From NCBI RefSeq assembly GCF_003755175.1, contig NZ_RKHX01000004.1, positions 62,001 through 126,000 of the forward strand: DNA of 64,000 nt. Direction: 5' to 3'. The notes under the pieces were generated by a model that was not told where the DNA came from, searched no databases, and saw only the letters and a list, made by a program, of their open reading frames with translations. Positions 51,058-62,497 of the stretch are shown here, one piece after another. Positions within the stretch are counted from its first letter, which is position 1; each line of letters opens with the position of its first letter. A program made the position numbers and the translations under genes. Origin of the DNA: Cellulomonas sp. PhB150. GTDB lineage: Bacteria; Actinomycetota; Actinomycetes; Actinomycetales; Cellulomonadaceae.

Positions 51058-53286
51058 ATGTCCACGGTCAGCACCCCGGCGCGCCCGCGCACGGCGCCCG
51101 CCCCACCCCGCGTCCCCGCCGCACAGCGCATCGCCCGGTGGAGCGCGACGCACCGCTGGGCGGCGCTCGGCCTGTGGGTCCTGCTCGTCGCCGGCACGCT
51201 CGTCGGCGGGCTCGCCGCCGGCACCCGCTCGCAGACGGCCGCCGAGCAGGGCACGGGCGAGTCCGGGCGGGCCGACATCGCCCTGGAGCAGGCAGGCTTC
51301 CCGCCGGACACCTCCGAGCGGGTGCTCGTGCAGGCACCGGTCGGCAGCACGCTGAGCAAGGCCGACCTCGCCGCGGTCACGGCGGACCTGCACGCCCGAT
51401 GGGCCGACCTCCCCGAGGTCGCCACCACGGGCGACCCCGTGCGCTCGGCCGACGGTCGCTCCGCCCTCGTGCCGCTCACCCTCGAGGTCGGCAACGCGAC
51501 GGGCGCGGACGCCGATGCCGCGGCGAGCGAGGCCGTCGTGCCCGTGATCGCCGCGACCGACGCCGTCGCGGCCGAGCATCCCGACCTGTCCATCCACGAG
51601 GTCGGCAGCGCCTCGCTCGACGTCGCGATCGACGACCAGGTCAGCAGCGACTTCGCGAGCGCCGAGAAGCTCAGCCTGCCCGTCACGTTCGTGATCCTGC
51701 TCCTCGCGTTCGGCGCGATCCTCGCGGCCGGCGTGCCCGTCCTGCTCGCGCTGTCGTCCGTCGGGTCCGCCATCGGCCTCGCGGCACTGGTGTCGCACCT
51801 GATCCCGGCGACCGACACGCTCAGCAGCGTCATCCTGCTCGTGGGCATGGCCGTCGGCGTCGACTACTCCCTGTTCTACGTCCGCCGCATGCGCGAGGAG
51901 ATGGCCCGCGGCGCGGACCGTCGCTCGGCGATCGACATCGCCGCCGCGACCAGCGGGCGCGCGGTCGTCACGTCGGGACTGGCCGTCATCGTGTCGATGG
52001 CCGGCCTGTTCTTCGCCGGGGCGTCGATCTTCACGTCGATGGCCGTCGGGACGATGCTCGTCGTCGCCGTCGCCGTGCTCGGGTCGCTCACCGCACTGCC
52101 CGCGATGCTCTCCCTGCTCGGCGGTGCGATCGACCGGCCGCGCATCCCGCTCCTGCACCGCCTGAGCCGGCCGGGCAAGCCCCGCTTCTGGCCCGCCGCG
52201 ATGCGCGTGATCCTCGCCAAGCCGGCGGTCTCGCTCGTGCTGGCCGTGCTCGCGCTGGGCGCCCTCGCACTCCCGGCGCTGGGCATGAAGACGAGCGACA
52301 CGAGCCTGGAGGCGATGGGCAAGTCCATCCCGGCGATCGCGCCGTACACCGCGATGACCCACGCGTTCCCGCAGGAGGGCTCCGCCCACACGGTCGCCCT
52401 CTGGTCGCCCGACGACGCGCCGCTCGACCTGTCCGCCACGAAGGCCGCGACCGACGACCTCGTCGCCGACGCCAAGGCCAGCGGGCTGTTCGCCGACCTG
52501 TCCGGCGTCGCGCTCGACGTCGCTCCCGACGGCCGCACCGCGCGCCTCGACCTGCCCGTCGCCGGCGACCCCGCCGGCAGCGAGGCCATCGCGTCGCTCG
52601 ACCTGCTCCGCGGCACGCTGGTGCCGGCGCTGCACGCCGAGCTGCCCGACGCCTCGGTCGCCGTGACCGGCGACTCCGCTCAGACCGTCGACTTCGGCCA
52701 TGCGTTGTCGTCGCACCTGCCTCTGGTCATCGCGTTCGTGGTCGCCACGAGCTTCGTCGTGCTGCTGATCGCCTTCCGGTCGGTCGTCGTCGCCGCCACC
52801 GCCATCGTCCTCAACGCGCTGTCGGTCAGCGCCGCGTACGGGCTGCTCGTGCTGGTGTTCCAGCACGGCGTGGGTGCCGACCTGCTCGGCGTCACGAACA
52901 CCGGCTTCGTCGTCAACTGGCTCCCGCTGTTCCTGTTCGTGATCCTGTTCGGGCTCTCGATGGACTACCACGTGTTCGTCGTCAGCCGGATCCGCGAGGA
53001 GCACGTGCCCGGCGTCTCGACGCGGCTGGCCGTCTCCCGCGGCGTGACCGCCTCGGCGGGCGTGGTGACGAGCGCGGCCGTCGTGATGGTGGCGGTGTTC
53101 GCGATCTTCGCGTCGCTGTCGCTCATCGAGTTCATGCAGCTCGGGATCGGCCTGGCGGCCGCGGTGATCATCGACGCGACCGTGGTCCGCGCCGTGCTGC
53201 TCCCGTCCGCCATGACCCTGCTCGGCCGCTACAACTGGTGGCTGCCGCGCTGGCTCGACCGGATCCTGCCGGCCGCGCACGCGTGA
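51058..53286 (+). CDS. MmpL/RND-family lipid or siderophore exporter
   Basis: A 742-residue RND transporter of the MMPL type with two repeats, each having one helix, a large extracytoplasmic domain and five helices. Helix 4 carries the proton-relay motif MAVGVDYSLFYVRRMREE in the first half and LFGLSMDYHVFVVSRIREE in the second, the D-Y pairs expected for this family. AAGGAG lies 5 nt before the ATG. It has no MmpS partner here. Substrate unknown; the iron-box-like sites upstream make siderophore or metal-related export a possibility. Confidence 0.92.
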   Translation: MSTVSTPARPRTAPAPPRVPAAQRIARWSATHRWAALGLWVLLVAGTLVGGLAAGTRSQTAAEQGTGESGRADIALEQAGFPPDTSERVLVQAPVGSTLSKADLAAVTADLHARWADLPEVATTGDPVRSADGRSALVPLTLEVGNATGADADAAASEAVVPVIAATDAVAAEHPDLSIHEVGSASLDVAIDDQVSSDFASAEKLSLPVTFVILLLAFGAILAAGVPVLLALSSVGSAIGLAALVSHLIPATDTLSSVILLVGMAVGVDYSLFYVRRMREEMARGADRRSAIDIAAATSGRAVVTSGLAVIVSMAGLFFAGASIFTSMAVGTMLVVAVAVLGSLTALPAMLSLLGGAIDRPRIPLLHRLSRPGKPRFWPAAMRVILAKPAVSLVLAVLALGALALPALGMKTSDTSLEAMGKSIPAIAPYTAMTHAFPQEGSAHTVALWSPDDAPLDLSATKAATDDLVADAKASGLFADLSGVALDVAPDGRTARLDLPVAGDPAGSEAIASLDLLRGTLVPALHAELPDASVAVTGDSAQTVDFGHALSSHLPLVIAFVVATSFVVLLIAFRSVVVAATAIVLNALSVSAAYGLLVLVFQHGVGADLLGVTNTGFVVNWLPLFLFVILFGLSMDYHVFVVSRIREEHVPGVSTRLAVSRGVTASAGVVTSAAVVMVAVFAIFASLSLIEFMQLGIGLAAAVIIDATVVRAVLLPSAMTLLGRYNWWLPRWLDRILPAAHA

Positions 53287-53305
53287 GGGTACGCGCGCGG
53301 GACGC

Positions 53306-55372
53306 TCAGCCCTCGGGCAGGCCGGCGTCCGACTCGCTGGTTCCCCAGCGGTCGAGCTGGCGCTGCACGGCGTCCCGCGCGCGGAACAGCTGCTCGGCGA
53401 CGAGCCGCCTCTCCGCCCAGACGACCTCGCGTGCGCGCAGGGCGTCCTCCAGGCGGCGCAGCTCGTCGTCCGCGACCTCCAGGCCGTACGCGGTGGCCAC
53501 CACGCGCGCGAGGTCCGACCGGTAGTCGTGACCGTGCGCGACGAAGATGCCCGGGACGGTGCTCAGCGCGTTGGTGACGTCCACGAGCGTCAGGACGAAG
53601 GTGGTCAGCGGGTACCAGGTCGCCAGCCGTGAGACCCCCGGGGGACGGGTGTCCACAGGCCCGAGCCAGTCGGGCTGCTGCACGGCGAGCGCGCCGTCGA
53701 ACCTCGTGATCGGGTCCTCGTGGTGCGAGAGCAGGAAGAAGCGCTGGCCGTCCCGGCGGCCCTCGTCCTGCGCGGCCCAGTCCGGCCAGGACGCGATCTC
53801 GACCGCCTGCCCCTCGGGGTCGACGCGGTCCGGGTCGGAGCGCCACTGGCGGGCCCACGAGCTGCCGGCGGGCGTCCCGACGAAGAGCGCGCGGTCCATC
53901 CCCACGCGGTGCAGGCCGCTGACGCCCTCGTGGAGGAACGCGTCCTGCAGGGTGTGCGCGCCGAGCGACTCGCCGAAGCCGACCAGGCGGGGGCGCCGCT
54001 CCTCGGGGATGGCACGCAGCCGCCACGTGAGGGCGTGGAGCAGCGCGCGATTCTGCTCGCGGCCCATCGAGACCCGGTCGAGGGAGAGGAACGACGGCCG
54101 CAGCGAGTACTGCAGCGCGACGGTCGCGCAGTCGCCCCGGGTGAGGTGCTCGAGCGTCTCGGTCGCCACGTAGTTGACGTAGCCGCTCCCGGTCGGCGAC
54201 GCGACGCAGATGACGCTGCGGTCGAAGGCGCCCAGCCGCTCGAGCTCGCTCATCGCGAGGTCGACCCGCGCGTCGACGGTCGGTGCGCTCGCGAGCCCGA
54301 CGAAGGCCCGGACGGGCTCCTTCACCTCGGCCGCGGACGCTCCCGTGACGTCGGAGATCTCCTGCGCCGTGAGAGCCATGTTGACGAACCGCACGCCCTC
54401 GCGGGACAGCGACGACCAGGGCACCCCGGAGCCGGGGCCGCCGCTCACCGCCGCCGACGTGGGCGCGCTCGTGTAGGCCGCGTCGATCGCCGCGCCGCCG
54501 GCATCCGCGCTGCGCAGCGCGTACTCGACGCCGGCCGCGACGCCCGCGCCGATCGCGCCCAGCGCGACGCCGTGCCCGATCGCGCCGGCGGCCCACCCGG
54601 TGCGGGGCGACACGTGCCGCACGCCCGCGGCCACGGACCGGGCGAACACGCCTTCGAGCGCCGCGAACGACTGGAGCCCGACGTTGACCGCGCCGCCGAG
54701 CAGGAGCGAACGTGCCAACGGGGGTACCGCCGGCGCCGTGGGCGCGTCCGGGGGTGCGCTCGACCTCCCCGTCAACGGGTCGGACGGCGGCGCGAGACGG
54801 GCGGCCTCGACCGGGTCGTCGGCCCGGTAGCGCCGGATCTGCCACGCCGCGAGGGCGGTCCCGGCCACGAGGCCGGCGCTGCTGGACGCGACCCGGATCC
54901 ACGCGTGCCGCCCCCCGATCGCTGCCTCGGCCGAGGCCAGCGCGGACACCGCGACGCCCGACAGCCCGACTCGCAGCGTCCGCCGCCCCGCCGTCCGCAC
55001 GACGGCGCGTCGCATCGGCTCACCGGGGCGCGCCGACGCCGCACGCTCGGCGACGGCACCGGCCGACGCCAGCACGAGCCCCACGCCCGCCTGCACGGCG
55101 AGGCGCCGGGCCGCCGCCGACTGGGTCCCGTCGTCGCCGACCAGTCGGCGCGCGATCGCGACGGAGATCGACTGCGACGTGACGACGAGGCCGTACTGCG
55201 TCGCCGCGACCAGCCCGGTCGCCATCGCCTGGTCGGCGCCGTCGCGGGCGATCAGCCCGGGCATGAACGTGGTCCCGGTCGACGCGGTCGAGACCAGGGC
55301 TGCGGTCCGCTCGGCGGGATCACCACCGGCAAGGGCCCTGCCGAGCCTGCCCACGAGTGCCGATGCGTCCAC
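53306..55372 (-). CDS. Alpha/beta-hydrolase membrane protein (Abhydrolase_9 type)
   Basis: A 688-residue protein. Hydrophobic stretches in residues 40-320 form several probable membrane helices. The C-terminal half (about 350-640) is an alpha/beta hydrolase with the nucleophile elbow GFGESLGAHTLQ (Ser in GESLG), upstream VSMGREQNRALLHAL, and a late FVAHGHDYR that may carry the His. This two-part structure matches the Abhydrolase_9_N plus Abhydrolase_9 proteins of actinobacteria, of unknown substrate. GAGAGGAG precedes the GTG at 55372. Confidence 0.85.
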   Translation of the reverse strand: MDASALVGRLGRALAGGDPAERTAALVSTASTGTTFMPGLIARDGADQAMATGLVAATQYGLVVTSQSISVAIARRLVGDDGTQSAAARRLAVQAGVGLVLASAGAVAERAASARPGEPMRRAVVRTAGRRTLRVGLSGVAVSALASAEAAIGGRHAWIRVASSSAGLVAGTALAAWQIRRYRADDPVEAARLAPPSDPLTGRSSAPPDAPTAPAVPPLARSLLLGGAVNVGLQSFAALEGVFARSVAAGVRHVSPRTGWAAGAIGHGVALGAIGAGVAAGVEYALRSADAGGAAIDAAYTSAPTSAAVSGGPGSGVPWSSLSREGVRFVNMALTAQEISDVTGASAAEVKEPVRAFVGLASAPTVDARVDLAMSELERLGAFDRSVICVASPTGSGYVNYVATETLEHLTRGDCATVALQYSLRPSFLSLDRVSMGREQNRALLHALTWRLRAIPEERRPRLVGFGESLGAHTLQDAFLHEGVSGLHRVGMDRALFVGTPAGSSWARQWRSDPDRVDPEGQAVEIASWPDWAAQDEGRRDGQRFFLLSHHEDPITRFDGALAVQQPDWLGPVDTRPPGVSRLATWYPLTTFVLTLVDVTNALSTVPGIFVAHGHDYRSDLARVVATAYGLEVADDELRRLEDALRAREVVWAERRLVAEQLFRARDAVQRQLDRWGTSESDAGLPEG

Positions 55373-55557
55373 GCCGGGCTCCTCTCGTCCCTCGGCACGC
55401 GGAGCACCGAGCGACCGTTCGGGATGTTCAGATGTCGAACCGGCGCCCTTCGGCGCAGCCCCAGCGTAGGGGACCGGAGGGTGTCCTGGTCAGAGACCGG
55501 GAGGCAGGATGCTCGGACCGGTCGACGACGCCCGCGGCCCGCGGCCGGTCGTCCCCG

Positions 55558-56649
55558 TCACGGCCTGATGAGCTCCGACGACGTGATCGCCTGAAAGGCG
55601 GTGACCGTGGCGCCGGCCGGCTCCTGCGGCGCCTCCTCGATCCACTCCCAGGACAGGAGCTGCCCGGTGGTGGGCGAGATGATCATGATGTCCGCTCGGG
55701 TGAAGGAGCCGTTCGGCGGCTCCATCACGGCGACCGCGATCCCCAGTCGTCCGACCCGGTCGACGGTCTGGCCCAGCAGGTAGACGTCGTGCTCGTTGGC
55801 GAGGGTGCGCCACGCGGACGCGGCTACCTGGGAGGGCACGACCTGCCACCCCCACATCTCCTGGATCGTCAGGAACATGCAGTAGGGCACGCCGATGGCG
55901 GCCGGCTCGGGACAGGTCGCCTCGCCGCCCTGCCTGTCGAGCATCGCGGTCCGCATCGCGTCGTCGTCGTCGCGGGGCAGGGCGTTGACCCAGTGCGGGT
56001 CCATCGTGCCGGCGGGCAGCTCGTCGGTGACGACCTTGCCGGCGGTCGGGTCGGCCTTGCGGGGGACGACCTTCCCGTTGACGTCCAAGCCCGAGGAGCG
56101 GTCCTCCGTGCTCGTCACGGACCCGTCGAGATGCACCGTCGCGCTCTGGAAGACGGCCTGGACGACGGAGGTGTGGACGCCCTCCGCGTCCGTCCCGGTC
56201 GAGGCGTACCAGCCGTAGGACTCGATGTGCGGGCTGCCCTCCTCGCTCGCGGGGAGCTGGGCGTCGGCGACCGCGGCCAGGTTCCTCAGCTCGGCGGCCG
56301 CGGACGGCGCCTTCCCCGCGAACAGGTCCGCCGCGGAGGCGGTGCCGAACGTCAACGTCGGGGGTGGCCCGGCGAGCGCGGGGCTCTTGCTCGACTGGAG
56401 GGCTCCGACGCCGACGACGGCCAGCAGGGCGATGCACGCCGCTGCGGCTGCCTGCAGCAGCGCCCGGCGGCGCCTGAGGCTCGTCCGCGACGGGCGCGGC
56501 GCTGCCGGCTCCGTGGCGAGGATGCGCGCGAGCAGGGTCTCGTCGGTGGGGTCGAGGTGCCCGAAGGTCTCGGTCGGCTCGATGCCGGCGTCGAGCAGGA
56601 GCGTGGCGATCGCGTCGGCCTCGGCCTGGGCGCGCTGGAGGTCGTTCAT
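55558..56649 (-). CDS. Membrane protein partner of ECF sigma factor (CU044_5270-like)
   Basis: A 363-residue protein. A cytoplasmic N-terminus (1-58) with a RPSRTSLRRRRALLQ stretch precedes a single helix (about 67-85). The extracytoplasmic part contains GSPHIESYGWYAST, QSATVHLDGSVTST and SPTTGQLLSWEWIEEAP, features of the CU044_5270 family found next to actinobacterial sigma factors. The ATG overlaps the sigma stop (ATGA). It is probably an anti-sigma-like membrane sensor; no zinc anti-sigma domain is seen. Confidence 0.82.
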   Translation of the reverse strand: MNDLQRAQAEADAIATLLLDAGIEPTETFGHLDPTDETLLARILATEPAAPRPSRTSLRRRRALLQAAAAACIALLAVVGVGALQSSKSPALAGPPPTLTFGTASAADLFAGKAPSAAAELRNLAAVADAQLPASEEGSPHIESYGWYASTGTDAEGVHTSVVQAVFQSATVHLDGSVTSTEDRSSGLDVNGKVVPRKADPTAGKVVTDELPAGTMDPHWVNALPRDDDDAMRTAMLDRQGGEATCPEPAAIGVPYCMFLTIQEMWGWQVVPSQVAASAWRTLANEHDVYLLGQTVDRVGRLGIAVAVMEPPNGSFTRADIMIISPTTGQLLSWEWIEEAPQEPAGATVTAFQAITSSELIRP

Positions 56650-57176
56650 CGGGCCACCTCCCCCTCGACTCGTGCAGCCAGGACCGTCGCCAGGCGCTGT
56701 CTCGCGCGGCTCAGGCGCGTGGTGACGGCACTGGGTGCGCAGTCGAGGACGAAGGCGGCATCCTTCGGGGAGAGGCCGACGGACACGACGAGCCACATCG
56801 CCTCACGCTCCGCTGGCGGGAGGAGGGCGAGGACGGCGGCGACGTCGTGCTCGCCGACGATGTCCGCGGCGTGGTCAGCGACGTCGGCGCGAGCCGGGCC
56901 CAGGCGGCGGTGCAGGCGGACCTCGCGCTGCTTGGCCTCGTACCAGTGCTGGACGCGGTGGTGCGCGACCCGGAACGCCCAGGCGCGGCGGCGGTCGGGG
57001 TCGGCCGGGACGTCGACCCAGCGCTGCCAGACGACGGTGAACGTCTCGGCGACGATGTCGTCGACGCTCGCGCGGTCGACCATCCGGTGCGCGTACCGGC
57101 GCACCTGCGGCGCGGTCGCGGCGAAGAACGCCTCGAACTCGGCCGCCGGTCGGCCACCTGCTGCTTGCCTCGTCAT
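56646..57176 (-). CDS. ECF RNA polymerase sigma factor
   Basis: A 176-residue sigma factor: region 2 is FEAFFAATAPQVRRYAHRMVDRASVDDIVAETFTVVWQRW, region 4 is LLPPAEREAMWLVVSVGLSPKDAAFVLDCAPSAVTTRLSRARQRL. It starts 23 nt after the broken I36 inhibitor gene and is coupled to the membrane protein gene downstream. The three may form one operon. Confidence 0.92.
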   Translation of the reverse strand: MTRQAAGGRPAAEFEAFFAATAPQVRRYAHRMVDRASVDDIVAETFTVVWQRWVDVPADPDRRRAWAFRVAHHRVQHWYEAKQREVRLHRRLGPARADVADHAADIVGEHDVAAVLALLPPAEREAMWLVVSVGLSPKDAAFVLDCAPSAVTTRLSRARQRLATVLAARVEGEVAR

Positions 57177-57199
57177 GAGTGCTGCTCGGCTCCCGACCG

Positions 57200-57568
57200 T
57201 CAGCAGGACGTCGAGCTGAGCAGGCGGATCGAGACCGAGGCCACGCTGGTCACGGCAACCTGCTCACCGGGTCCGAAGCACGTCGCGGTGCCGGTCCCTG
57301 ACGGGCCCGAGTACGCGGCGGCGGCCTTCGTCGACCGGTTCCAGACCGACTTCGCCCGGGTCACGGTCGACGTGGTGGCGGCCGTCGACGTGGCGTAGCT
57401 GAACGCGCCGCCGTAGCTGGCCGTCGACCAGACGCAGAACTGCGACGAGAGGCACTCTCACGCGGACGCCGGCTCGATCGCGGTGTCGTCAGCCACGACT
57501 GCTGTCGACTGGCCCACGACGAGGATCATGGGTGCGAGGATCGCCGCGAGTCGTGCAGTGCGGCGCAT
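57200..57568 (-). pseudogene. Peptidase-inhibitor I36-like secreted protein interrupted by an in-frame TGA
   Basis: From an ATG at 57568, with a strong GGGGGGAAG ribosome-binding site, the frame gives a signal peptide ending VVADDTAIEPASA, then TGA at 57458-57460. The same frame continues without any other stop for 82 more codons, starting ECLSSQFCVWSTASYGG and ending at a TGA at 57200. That downstream part has the four-Cys pattern and the CxxxxFCxW...YGG...SVWNRS pattern of I36 (SMI-type) inhibitors. A single nonsense change, a sequence error, or recoding could explain it. The preserved start and domain suggest a recent event. Confidence 0.75.
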
Positions 57569-57672
57569 GAGCTTCCCCCCCGATGACGTGGCCCGACGTC
57601 GGTGAGCTCGACGCGACAGCGGGCACCAGGGTAGTGGACGCTCGTTCAGGTCGGCGCCAGCCGGCCCAGACG

Positions 57673-57708
57673 ACGCACCCGCCGATGGCGAGCCGTCGGC
57701 GGGTGCGT
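57673..57708. terminator. Intrinsic terminator of nrdHIEF
   Basis: A 13-bp perfect stem (57673-57685 with 57696-57708), 10-nt loop, 16 nt after the nrdF stop codon. Confidence 0.88.
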
Positions 57709-57724
57709 GTGCGTCAGTGCCGGG

Positions 57725-60878
<3,154 letters not shown>

Positions 60879-61345
60879 AATCGTCCCAATCCCTCACGGA
60901 CGCGGGTCACGTCCTCGCTGGTCCCCATCAGCTCGAACCCGTACAGGTAGGGGACGCGGCACTTGGCCGCGATGATGTCCCCCGCGATGCAGTAGGCCTC
61001 ACCGAAGTTGGTGTTGCCCGCGGCGATGACGCCGCGGATCAGAGTGCGGTTGGCCTCGTCGTTGAGGAACTTCACGACCTGGCGGGGTACCGCGCCGCCC
61101 TCGTTGCCCCCGCCGTACGTCGGCACGACGAGCACGTAGGGCTCGGTGACGTGCAGGAACGGATCGGAAGGGCGCAACGGGATGCGGGTGGCCGCCAGGC
61201 CGAGCTTCTCGACGAAGCGGTGCGTGTTGTCCGAGGCGGAGGAGAAGTACACGAGCGAGCTCATGACGGTCCCCTCACGTCGGGTCGAACGGTCGTGCGG
61301 TGATGCAGTCGCCGAGGCGACCACGTGCAGCCGGTGGGCTACGGG

Positions 61346-61591
61346 TCAGGCGACGACGGTGGCGAGACGCTCCGCGAGCGCGCCGATGCGGTCCGGGCGG
61401 TAGCCCGACCAGTGGTCGCCGTCCACGATCACGACGGGCGCCTGCAGGTGACCCAGCGACATGACGTAGTCGCGGGCGTCCGCGTCCTCGCTGATGTCGA
61501 CGACCGTGTAGTCGGCGCCGAGCTTGTCGAGCGCGCGGTAGGTCGCGTTGCACTGCACGCACGCGGGCTTGCTGTAGACCGTGATCGTCAT
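61346..61591 (-). CDS. nrdH: NrdH glutaredoxin-like redoxin
   Basis: An 81-residue redoxin, the electron donor for NrdEF. The active site is CVQC (residues 11-14) and the C-terminal WSGYRPDRIGAL is the NrdH-specific motif. It is the first gene of nrdHIEF. Two NrdR boxes lie 120-170 bp upstream. Confidence 0.97.
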   Translation of the reverse strand: MTITVYSKPACVQCNATYRALDKLGADYTVVDISEDADARDYVMSLGHLQAPVVIVDGDHWSGYRPDRIGALAERLATVVA

Positions 61592-61712
61592 GGTGGTTCT
61601 CCGTGAAAGTCGTCGCGTGCCGGACCCCCTGCTGCGGCCCTCGCACCCTGCCGGCGGCGTCCCCGAGGGGCCGTCCTTGCCAATCGGCCGACCTGCCGAG
61701 TGCGTGAGGAAG

Positions 61713-61760
61713 ACACTACACCTAGTGGCTGACACTTCAATGGACCACTAGGTGTTGTGT
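61713..61760. promoter_or_regulatory. Pair of NrdR boxes
   Basis: ACACTACACCTAGTGG (61713-61728) and, on the other strand, ACACAACACCTAGTGG (61745-61760), with start points 32 bp (about three helical turns) apart. Both match the NrdR consensus acaCwAtATaTwGtgt. They would repress nrdHIEF when dATP is high. The rest of 61592-61979 shows no gene. Confidence 0.92.
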
Positions 61761-61967
61761 TACACGAGTGTCGTTTTTCACCCTGTGCGCCGAGTTTCAC
61801 ACTACCTGTGGGTACTGACACGACCCGCTGGCCTGCACGTTCGCGGCGTTCGGGCGAAGGCCGCGCGGAGCACCCACAGGGGCGTCCACAGCGACACGCC
61901 GGTCGTCCCCAGCGCCGTCCACAGAACTCGTCGGCCGAAACGCCCACGCGGCCCGCAGGGGAACCGC

Positions 61968-61973
61968 TACCTT
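61968..61973 (+). promoter_or_regulatory. -10 hexamer of a leaderless promoter
   Basis: TACCTT, 6-nt spacer, then the ATG at 61980; no ribosome-binding site. Confidence 0.65.
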
Positions 61974-61979
61974 CCGCAC

Positions 61980-62390
61980 ATGCACACCTTGCTGACCGTC
62001 GTCACCGACCCGGCCACCACCGACACCAACCTCGGGCCGACCTTCATCGGGGGCCTCGTCGGCTACCTGATCGGCTCGCTCGCCCTCATGGGCATCTTCA
62101 CCAAGGCGGGTGAGGCCGGCTGGCAGGGCTTCGTCCCGATCTGGAACACCCTGGTCCTGCTCAAGATCTCGGGCAAGGCGTGGTGGTGGATCCTGCTCCT
62201 GCTGATCCCGATCGTGAACATCGTCGTCCTGATCCTGGTCTGGCACGCGCTCTCGGTGTCGTTCGGCCACGGCGTCGGGTTCACCGTCGGGCTCGTCTTC
62301 CTCTCGGTGATCTTCCTCTACATCCTCTGGCTCGGGTCGAGCACCTACCGCGGCCCCGGTGGCAGGACCGTCGCCGGCACCACGTACTGA
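61980..62390 (+). CDS. DUF5684-type small membrane protein
   Basis: A 136-residue membrane protein with three to four hydrophobic helices. MGIFTKAGEAGWQGFVPIWNTLVLLKISGKAWWWILLLLIPIVNIV is characteristic of DUF5684, a family also found fused to signal-peptidase-like proteins. Function unknown. It is followed by a hairpin terminator and, 108 bp on, the SARP gene. Confidence 0.85.
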   Translation: MHTLLTVVTDPATTDTNLGPTFIGGLVGYLIGSLALMGIFTKAGEAGWQGFVPIWNTLVLLKISGKAWWWILLLLIPIVNIVVLILVWHALSVSFGHGVGFTVGLVFLSVIFLYILWLGSSTYRGPGGRTVAGTTY

Positions 62391-62403
62391 CCACCCACCC
62401 ACC

Positions 62404-62436
62404 GACGCCCCGGCCGGGTCCGCCCGCCGGGGCGTC
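62404..62436 (+). terminator. Intrinsic terminator
   Basis: An 11-bp perfect stem (62404-62414 with 62426-62436) and 11-nt loop, 13 nt after the DUF5684 stop codon. Confidence 0.75.
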
Positions 62437-62497
62437 TCCGCGCCCGGACGGGCGCGGGGGGACGCCGGCGTCGGCACGGTGAGGAATGCTGGGGCCT

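Noticed and set aside
57458-57460. Selenocysteine at the in-frame TGA of the I36-like gene
   Set aside because: No SECIS-like hairpin was recognised directly after the TGA, and I36 inhibitors are not selenoproteins; nonsense change or error is simpler.
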